Below are positions 6,418 through 11,573 of a stretch of 11,573 nucleotides of DNA, in pieces (the first letter of the stretch is position 1; each line of letters opens with the position of its first letter). The notes beneath the pieces were generated by a model. It was not told the origin of the DNA. It saw nothing but the letters and a program-made list of their open reading frames with translations, and did not search any database. Made by a program: the position numbers and the translations under genes. Origin of the DNA: an uncultured Flammeovirgaceae bacterium (lineage in GTDB: Bacteria > Bacteroidota > Bacteroidia > Cytophagales > Cyclobacteriaceae); assembly GCA_937138955.1 (NCBI GenBank), contig CAKZPJ010000483.1, forward strand, positions 1 to 11,573. The letters run 5' to 3'.

Positions 6418-6873
6418 ATGAAGAAAGAATTAACCGTAGATTATAATATTAAAACAGCTTGGCATGCGATTTACCGGATGTACAATCAGCAGGCACTAAA
6501 AAACGACTTTACAACTTCTGTTGGTTATGTACTGCTCAACATTGATTCTAAGGAAGGAACCCCAGCTACCAAAATTGCCCCGCTTATTGGTTTAGAGTCG
6601 CGCAGCCTAACCCGGATGTTAAAGAACATGGAAGAGAAAGGACTGATTACCAAACAACCCGACTTGAACGACCGTCGCTCGGTTCGGATTGTGCTAACAG
6701 AATTGGGGCGAGAGAAGAAAGAAATATCGCGCAAGACTGTGCTGGATTTTAATAACGCCGTTCGGGCAACAATCTCCGAAGATAAGATTAACACCTTTTT
6801 TGAAGTTATTGACCATATTAACCAGATTGTAGAAGAAGAAATTAATCCACCTGTTGTAACCACCACACCATGA
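6418..6873 (+). CDS. MarR-family transcriptional regulator, first gene of the fadN operon
   Basis: A 151-residue winged-helix repressor. The DNA-binding part runs from about 49 to 93: PATKIAPLIGLESRSLTRMLKNMEEKGLI (helices 3 and 4) and the wing TKQPDLNDRRSVRIVLTELG, with the D-x-x-D-R-R-S wing typical of MarR. N- and C-terminal helices (about 10-40 and 98-142) would form the dimer and ligand pocket. Its stop overlaps the fadN start by 4 bp (ATGA), so the two are translationally coupled. From this context it probably senses an acyl-CoA or fatty acid and controls beta-oxidation; that is inference. The 26-bp palindrome in front of it is the probable operator. The ATG at 6418 is preferred to an in-frame TTG at 6409, which lies inside the -7 element. 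Confidence 0.92.
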   Translation: MKKELTVDYNIKTAWHAIYRMYNQQALKNDFTTSVGYVLLNIDSKEGTPATKIAPLIGLESRSLTRMLKNMEEKGLITKQPDLNDRRSVRIVLTELGREKKEISRKTVLDFNNAVRATISEDKINTFFEVIDHINQIVEEEINPPVVTTTP

Positions 6874-9275
6874 AGAAATACAACATCACCAAGGTAGCCA
6901 TACTCGGTTCAGGAGTAATGGGTTCCCGCATTGCCTGTCACTTTGCCAATATTGGCGTAGAAGCCTTATTGCTGGATATTGTTCCGCGAGAACTAACTGA
7001 GAAGGAAGAGAAGAAGGGGTTGACCTTGGAAAGCCCGCAGGTACGCAACCGCATTGTGACCGAGTCTTTCCAACAAGCGGTCAAATCCAAACCCGCCCCG
7101 CTCTATCATAAATCGTTTGCCGATCGGGTTACTCTAGGAAATTTTGATGACGACCTAGACAAGATTGCTGATTACGACTGGGTGATTGAAGTGGTTGTTG
7201 AGCGATTAGATATTAAGAAACAACTGTTTGATAAGGTAGAGCAGCACCGCAAATCCGGCACGCTGATTACTTCTAACACCTCGGGCATTCCGATTAACAT
7301 GATGTTGGAAGGCCGCAGCGAAGACTTTCAGAAGCACTTCTGCGGCACGCACTTTTTTAACCCTCCTCGCTACTTACGCCTACTGGAGATTATTCCGTCG
7401 CAAAAAACTGATCCAGAGATTGTCGATTTTCTGATGCACTACGGTGATCTGTACCTGGGTAAAGAAACAGTACTCTGTAAAGATACCCCAGCGTTCATTG
7501 CCAACCGTATCGGCGTATACAGCATTCTGTCTACCATGCATACTATCGAGAAGATGGAACTAACCGTAGGGGAGGTAGATAGTCTCACTGGCCCGATCAT
7601 CGGACGGCCCAAGTCGGCCACTTTCCGCACGATGGATGTGGTTGGCTTAGACACTACTGTGAATGTGGCTAACAACTTATTCGGAGTGCTGAAGCAGGAT
7701 GAAGCCCGCGATATGTTTCAGTTGCCGGGTATCATGAAGTCACTCTACGACCGAAAGTGGCTAGGCGATAAAACCGGACAGGGCTACTACAAAAAAATCA
7801 AGGACGAAAAAGGTAAATCGGTTATTCAGGAACTGAATCTGGAGACTTACGAGTACGGAGATCGTACTAAAGCCAAGTTTCCTTCGCTGGAGATGGCCAA
7901 GCCCAAAGATGATCTTAAAGAGCGACTGAAGATTCTGGTAAGTGCTCCAGATAAAGCCGGTGAATTTTACCGCGCTCACTTCTACGACGCTTTTAAATAC
8001 TGCTCTAATCGTATCCCAGAAATTGCTGATGAACTCTACCGAATTGATCAGGCCGTTTGCGCGGGTTTTGGTTGGGAGTACGGCCCGTTTGAAACCTGGG
8101 ATATGCTGGGCGTGAAGAAGACGCTGGAGAAAATGGAAGAAGCGGGCTACAAGCCCAACCAATGGGTGTATGATATGCTGGAAAACGGAGCAGAAAGCTT
8201 CTACAAAGCCGAAAACGGCAAACGCCTCTACTACGATATTGATAGCAAATCCTATAAAGTAATTCCAGGAACCGATGATTTTGTGCTGCTGGATACGCTG
8301 CGAGAAAACAAAGTACTGTGGAGCAGCGACGGAGCCACGATCTTTGAATTGGGTGATGGTATTCTGAACGTAGAATTCCACACCAAAATGAATACGCTGG
8401 GCAATGATCCGGTAGAAGCCATTAACCGCGCCATTGATATGGCCGAAAAAGACTACGTGGGTGTAGTGATCGGTAACGAAGGGCAGAACTTCTCCGCCGG
8501 AGCAAATCTGGCGATGCTATTTATGTATGCTATTGAGCAGGAGTTTGACGAGGTAGATATGATGATCCGCCAGTTTCAGCGCACCATGATGCGGGCTCGC
8601 TACTCTTCTATTCCGGTAGTAGTCGCTCCCCACGGTATGGCATTGGGTGGTGGCTGTGAGCTTACCCTGCATGCCGACCATGTACAAGCCGTCGCCGAAA
8701 CCTATACGGGACTGGTGGAAGTAGGCGTGGGATTAATTCCCGCTGGCGGTGGTACCAAGGAACTGACACTACGCGTTTCCGACAGCATTGAAGCGGGCGA
8801 TGTAGAACTAAATGCTTTGCAAAACTCTTTTATGAATATTGCTACTGCCAAGGTATCTACCTCAGCCGAGGAAGCACGCGACCTACACTACTTACGCGAA
8901 AGTGATAGAATTACGATGAATAAGACGCGTTTGATAGCTGATGCCAAAGAGGCAGCCTTATCACTGGCTGAACAAGGCTACACTCAACCTGCCCAGCGCA
9001 AGGATATTAAAGTGCAGGGCAAAGGCGGTATGGCGCTATTCTTAGCTGGTATCTACGGAATGCGTCAGGGGAATTACATCTCGGATCATGATCAGAAAAT
9101 TGCCGAAAAGGTTGCCTACGTCATGTGCGGTGGCGAGCTATCGTACCCCCAAATGGTTTCGGAACAGTACCTGTTAGATTTGGAACGGGAAGCCTTTCTC
9201 TCTCTTTCCGGAGAAAAGAAGACCCTTGAGCGAATTCAGTCGCTGCTGCAAGGCGGGAAGCCTCTCCGGAATTAG
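6870..9275 (+). CDS. fadN: 3-hydroxyacyl-CoA dehydrogenase/enoyl-CoA hydratase fusion (FadN type)
   Basis: An 801-residue bifunctional beta-oxidation enzyme: it hydrates enoyl-CoA and oxidises the 3-hydroxyacyl-CoA with NAD. The domain order is dehydrogenase first, hydratase last, as in Bacillus FadN (about 790 residues) and opposite to E. coli FadB/FadJ. The NAD-binding G-x-G-x-x-G is GSGVMG (13-18). Dehydrogenase residues include S135 in SNTSG and H161 in GTHFFNP, and the first 3HCDH C-terminal module begins at KDTPAFIANRIG (about 204). A second 3HCDH-like segment covers about 355-440. The crotonase domain occupies roughly 485-700, with the oxyanion-hole segment FSAGANL (541-547), E597 in GGGCEL and E617 in GLVEVGVGLIP, so both hydratase glutamates are present. 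The last 100 residues are helical. The gene is coupled to marR. The thiolase and acyl-CoA dehydrogenase genes that often follow are absent; a terminator comes next. Confidence 0.95.
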   Translation: MKKYNITKVAILGSGVMGSRIACHFANIGVEALLLDIVPRELTEKEEKKGLTLESPQVRNRIVTESFQQAVKSKPAPLYHKSFADRVTLGNFDDDLDKIADYDWVIEVVVERLDIKKQLFDKVEQHRKSGTLITSNTSGIPINMMLEGRSEDFQKHFCGTHFFNPPRYLRLLEIIPSQKTDPEIVDFLMHYGDLYLGKETVLCKDTPAFIANRIGVYSILSTMHTIEKMELTVGEVDSLTGPIIGRPKSATFRTMDVVGLDTTVNVANNLFGVLKQDEARDMFQLPGIMKSLYDRKWLGDKTGQGYYKKIKDEKGKSVIQELNLETYEYGDRTKAKFPSLEMAKPKDDLKERLKILVSAPDKAGEFYRAHFYDAFKYCSNRIPEIADELYRIDQAVCAGFGWEYGPFETWDMLGVKKTLEKMEEAGYKPNQWVYDMLENGAESFYKAENGKRLYYDIDSKSYKVIPGTDDFVLLDTLRENKVLWSSDGATIFELGDGILNVEFHTKMNTLGNDPVEAINRAIDMAEKDYVGVVIGNEGQNFSAGANLAMLFMYAIEQEFDEVDMMIRQFQRTMMRARYSSIPVVVAPHGMALGGGCELTLHADHVQAVAETYTGLVEVGVGLIPAGGGTKELTLRVSDSIEAGDVELNALQNSFMNIATAKVSTSAEEARDLHYLRESDRITMNKTRLIADAKEAALSLAEQGYTQPAQRKDIKVQGKGGMALFLAGIYGMRQGNYISDHDQKIAEKVAYVMCGGELSYPQMVSEQYLLDLEREAFLSLSGEKKTLERIQSLLQGGKPLRN

Positions 9276-9301
9276 CGACCATCCATTAAACGCTATCTTC
9301 C

Positions 9302-9332
9302 AAACCGATGCTCGTAAGGGTATCGGTTTTTT
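9302..9332 (+). terminator. Rho-independent terminator of the marR-fadN operon
   Basis: The perfect 8-bp stem AAACCGAT/ATCGGTTT (9302-9309 and 9322-9329) encloses a 12-nt loop and runs into a T tract ending at 9332, 27 bp after the fadN stop. It marks the operon as two genes long. Confidence 0.82.
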
Positions 9333-9502
9333 CGTTAGCATATTATTTTCATTTGTTTCTTTTGAGATAGCTACTATCTATATATTCTCTTGATTCTAAA
9401 AATAGATCAATGTAAGTAATTACATAATTATATTAATATTATTTATAATTTTAATATTATAATTGTGATTGTATATAATTTATCTTGTTTAACGAGACGA
9501 TT
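9333..9502 (+). promoter_or_regulatory. Very AT-rich leader region of the exported protein gene
   Basis: This stretch is far more AT-rich than the genes on its left; from 9421 to 9480 it is almost only A and T. TTAATATTAT occurs twice 18 bp apart (9433-9442 and 9451-9460), and imperfect inverted symmetry spans about 9426-9464. A weak -7-like TATCTTGT lies at 9481-9488, with TTG at 9463-9465 (15-nt gap, shorter than normal). It probably contains the promoter of the downstream gene with AT-rich upstream activation or curved DNA, but no element can be fixed with confidence. No gene is present. Confidence 0.4.
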
Positions 9503-10129
9503 ATGAAGATGAAATTAACGAAGAAATTAGCATTGGTTCTGGCAGTAGGATGTATAAGCATAAACACAATAGCTAGTAGTCCGGATAGCGAGGATGCTGA
9601 TTTTTCTTTTTCACCCAACAAAAACAATACAACGGTAATGGTAAGAGCATGGAATTTATCATCTAATGCGCCAGCTACAATTAAAGTATTAACTGAATCT
9701 GGAAAAACTGTATATGAAGAAGCTGTAGGGAAAAAAGATAAGCATATTAAGCGCTATGATTTTTCCAAAATGAAATCAGGTAAATACACTCTAGTTTTGG
9801 CAAGTAAGACAGGTGAAGTGAAGAAACCTTTTATTGTAGGAAATGGACTAGTTCGTGAAGATAAGAGTGCCGCTTACACATACTTTAGACCTCGAGTAAT
9901 CGAGAAAAACAAGGAGCACTCATTACATATAGCATTTAGTAATGTTACCGACGTACCATTAAATCTAGTTATCACAAATTACCAAAATAGTGAGGTTTAC
10001 TCGACTAAGGTAGCTGGTTATCAGGACTTCAACAACATGATTAATCTGAAGAAACTACCCGCAGGTCATTATACCGTCAGAGTATACAATACCGAATATT
10101 TCTATGAAACTAAGATAAGAAATTATTAA
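9503..10129 (+). CDS. Small exported protein with two tandem beta-sandwich-like repeats
   Basis: The 208-residue product has a clear signal peptide: MKMKLTKK, a hydrophobic stretch, and likely cleavage after I-A-S near residue 24. The mature part is two similar units. The first includes APATIKVLTESGKTVYEEAV...YDFSKMKSGKYTLVLAS and the second VPLNLVITNYQNSEVYSTKV...INLKKLPAGHYTVRVYN. Each has the pattern 'I-x-x-x-x-G/S-x-x-V-Y' followed by 'L/M-x-x-G-x-Y-T-V', which resembles DUF3244 and the type IX secretion C-terminal sorting-domain fold common in Bacteroidota. It is therefore probably a periplasmic or surface beta-protein, but no function is known. I chose the ATG at 9503 because it starts the signal peptide; an in-frame TTG at 9485 would add six residues. 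Base composition and codon use (AAA, ATT, TTA-rich) differ from the neighbours, which suggests transfer or a different expression class. A terminator precedes it and transposon relics follow it, so it is monocistronic. Confidence 0.8.
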   Translation: MKMKLTKKLALVLAVGCISINTIASSPDSEDADFSFSPNKNNTTVMVRAWNLSSNAPATIKVLTESGKTVYEEAVGKKDKHIKRYDFSKMKSGKYTLVLASKTGEVKKPFIVGNGLVREDKSAAYTYFRPRVIEKNKEHSLHIAFSNVTDVPLNLVITNYQNSEVYSTKVAGYQDFNNMINLKKLPAGHYTVRVYNTEYFYETKIRNY

Positions 10130-10166
10130 GCGTTGCAGATTAATTCTGTAAGTTCAATTCAAAAGA

Positions 10167-10194
10167 CTGATCATATACGATCGTATGTGATTAG
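10167..10194 (+). other. 14-bp hairpin at the 3' side of the exported protein gene
   Basis: A 28-nt near-palindrome is centred between 10180 and 10181; its inner 12 nt ATACGATCGTAT are perfect. As plus-strand RNA the two imperfect pairs (10174/10187 and 10169/10192) are U-G and G-U wobbles, so the stem is continuous, whereas in minus-strand RNA they are A-C mismatches. It lies 37 nt after the stop at 10129 and could cap or terminate that transcript, but no T tract follows. It overlaps the stop codon of the IS66-like relic, so an element-derived origin is also possible. Confidence 0.42.
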
Positions 10195-10618
10195 CGTGTA
10201 TTGAGGCGTTGTTCAATGACCTGCGCTACCTTCTGGTCAAAAGGCACACCGTTACACTGTTCAGTAGTAGTAACTACTGAGGTAAGCACTTGCCAAGTAT
10301 CGGCTCCTTTGCGCGTTTTGTTGCCGCAACTTATTTTCGATGCACTACCGCGGGACGCCGACTTCGCTCGGCGGCATTATTAGTAGCCGGTACTGATTCA
10401 TAGAGCAGAAAGGTAAATAGATGATCGGCCTGTTTTCCCAAACGGTTCCAAATGCTTAGTTCGGCTGTAGTTTGGGGCGGGCTTCTTAGCAGTTCTACCG
10501 ACCGAATAGCTAGTTGAATGTAGCCATCCCGATAAGCATGAGTTGATAATCTTCTCTGGGGCGCAATTGCGATTTGTCCCTTCGCGAAGGATATGAAAAA
10601 GATGGTTGAGTAATGCAT
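10191..10618 (-). pseudogene. IS66-like transposase C-terminal relic with a one-base frameshift
   Basis: The minus strand from 10618 encodes SIWNRLGKQADHLFTFLLYESVPATNNAAERSRRPAVVHRK and then stops at 10331-10333. If one base is restored in the T4 run at 10334-10337 (A-run on the coding strand), the frame continues ISCGNKTRKGADTWQVLTSVVTTTEQ... and ends naturally at 10191-10193. The combined string matches the end of IS66-type DDE transposases: RL-x-x-x-x-x-x-LFTFL, then the V-P-x-T-N-N-x-A-E-R-x-x-R-P-x-V-x-x-R-K-I-S block carrying the final catalytic Glu, then a G-A-D-T helix. Everything N-terminal, including the other catalytic acids, is missing, and the fragment ends where the next element begins. 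It is dead and non-mobile by itself. Family assignment is from motifs only. Confidence 0.62.
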
Positions 10619-10645
10619 TTTAAGGGTCTCTAAATCCTAAGAAAA

Positions 10646-11573
10646 ATGCTAGACCCAACCATTAGTACAAAGATATCAGCCTTTTTGCAAACTTCTATCA
10701 TCGGGTCACTTTCTGATTTGTATGCGCTCTTAGTAGCCGGTGATTTACACACGGTGGAAGACCGGCTCTCGGAGTGCTCACGTCAAATGCATAGCGTTGT
10801 CTTGGAGCTACTGCTTCCTGCGGCAGCCTGGGAATTTGAAGACAAGTGTCCATGTCCTGCTGGTGTAAAAGGGGTGCGGCGTTCTCATAGCATTCGCATC
10901 GCTACCAGGCATCAGGTCGGCTTGACGAGCCTTTACTACAAAGAAGTGCCCGAAGACTACCAAGGCAGTCGCCGCCCCTTACTTGACCATTGGAACACCC
11001 TTGAGGGAATTAGCCCGTTACTGTTTGATCGGACGGGGGTTTATGGCGATGCTTGCCCCTTCCTATGATCTTGCTCATTAAGGACTTACCAAGTTCGGCC
11101 TGACCCTATGTTTGTCTTCGGTGCAGAAGATAACCGCCCGGCTGGCCGAACGTTGTGACGATGTGGGTCATGAAAATCTGATTGTTGAACCCCACTATAG
11201 CGTTGAGAATAAAACGGTGGTGATCAGTATCGACGGGGGACGCAGCCGGGTGCGAACGTATACCGGCCAACGCAACGAAAACGGCCAGGCCACTTACCAT
11301 ACCCCTTGGCGAGAACCCAAGCTCTTTGTGATTGATGTGCTGGATCATCAAGGCCGCCCAGAGCGCCACGAGTTACCCATCTACGGCAGCCAATTTCATG
11401 AAGACAATGTGCTGGGCTTGCTGGGTCGCTATCTGAAAAAGATCAATATACATCAGGCCGCTCAAGTCCAACTTATTGCCGATGGGGCACCTTGGATATG
11501 GCCGCCATGGAATAGAAGCGCGTGCTGCCGGTGTTGATCGCGGCGGGGGTGCCAAAGCAACGCCTGGTTCAGA
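10646..11573 (+). pseudogene. ISKra4-like DDE transposase, broken in at least three places, runs off the window
   Basis: The ATG at 10646 opens a frame reading ...DLYALLVAGDLHTVEDRLSE...WEFEDKCPCPAG...LYYKEVPEDYQGSRRPLLDHWNTLEGISPL and ends at 11066-11068. A one-base insertion near 11056-11061 explains the break, because the adjacent frame resumes with PSYDLAH, hits TAA at 11079-11081, and then continues GLTKFGLTL...SSVQKITARLAERC. The catalytic-like core VVISIDGGRSRVRTYTG, WREPKLFVIDVLD and VQLIADGAPWIW follows at about 11200-11500 (DDG and DGA acidic residues). A third break near 11490-11520 shifts again to the frame with VLIAAGVPKQRLVQ, which leaves the window. The DGGRxRxR...WREPK...ADGAxWIW signature fits ISKra4-like transposases; an ISLre2-type assignment is possible. 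The element is inactive. Its left end is probably just before the ATG, near GGGTCTCTAAATCC (10624-10637). Confidence 0.62.

Noticed and set aside
7761..8381. 206-codon open frame on the minus strand inside fadN.
   Set aside because: Antisense shadow of a well-conserved gene; no recognisable domain and no promoter or start context.
10348..10376. Strong GC hairpin (CGCCGA ... TCGGCG) that could be a terminator.
   Set aside because: It lies in the codons of the conserved N-N-A-A-E-R-S-R-R-P block and has no T tract; coding constraint explains it.
10380..10741. TTAGTAGCCGGT occurs at 10380-10391 and again at 10730-10741, possible terminal or target repeats.
   Set aside because: A 12-nt repeat is expected by chance a few times in a window of this size, and the positions are inside two different transposase reading frames.
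1..11573. Search for a CRISPR array, tRNA, rRNA, toxin-antitoxin pair or multi-gene defence module.
   Set aside because: No regularly spaced repeats, cloverleaf-like segments or adjacent small gene pairs were seen; the genes present are housekeeping, envelope or transposon remnants.

Overview
The window looks like a chromosomal segment of a Bacteroidota bacterium, most likely a Cytophagales-type marine or soil lineage. The evidence is the DnaX N-terminus, the LysM-rich lytic transglycosylase, the FadN-type beta-oxidation fusion, the exact TAnnTTTG -7 element ahead of the MarR gene, and the lack of Shine-Dalgarno sequences at gene starts. This assignment is inferred from protein and promoter style; there is no rRNA marker.

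Layout. (a) 1-787 is a decayed left edge: a frameshifted relic of an IS110-family transposase runs into a 5'-truncated gene for a Bacteroidota surface/regulatory-domain protein, which is broken by an in-frame TGA. (b) 805-9332 is an intact, gene-dense core. It holds an ArsC/Spx-like protein without the catalytic cysteine (minus), dnaX (plus), a single-domain response regulator (minus), an OMT-lytic transglycosylase pair (minus, 3 bp apart), and a divergent marR-fadN operon (plus, 4-bp overlap) closed by an intrinsic terminator. (c) 9333-10194 is much more AT-rich and carries one small exported protein made of two similar beta-sandwich-like repeats, followed by an RNA-type hairpin. (d) 10191-11573 is a second transposon graveyard: a frameshifted IS66-like transposase C-terminus (minus) abuts a multiply broken ISKra4-like transposase (plus) that runs off the window.

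How the genes work together. The clearest regulatory unit is the 103-bp divergent region between the O-methyltransferase and marR. It holds a near-perfect 26-bp palindrome directly upstream of an exact -7 element that sits only 6 nt before the marR ATG. This suggests a MarR repressor that controls itself and the co-transcribed FadN, probably in response to an acyl-CoA-type ligand. The O-methyltransferase start has the same spacing, so both divergent genes may be transcribed nearly leaderless.

The most interesting single observation is inside dnaX. A run of nine A follows a GGAGGGAG purine tract at the junction between the ATPase core and the tau-specific part, and both alternative frames stop within seven codons. 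That is the expected layout for slippage producing a short gamma form beside full-length tau. DnaX also lacks the usual four-cysteine zinc module. I found no convincing new defence or multi-gene system; most of the window is ordinary housekeeping DNA between transposon relics.
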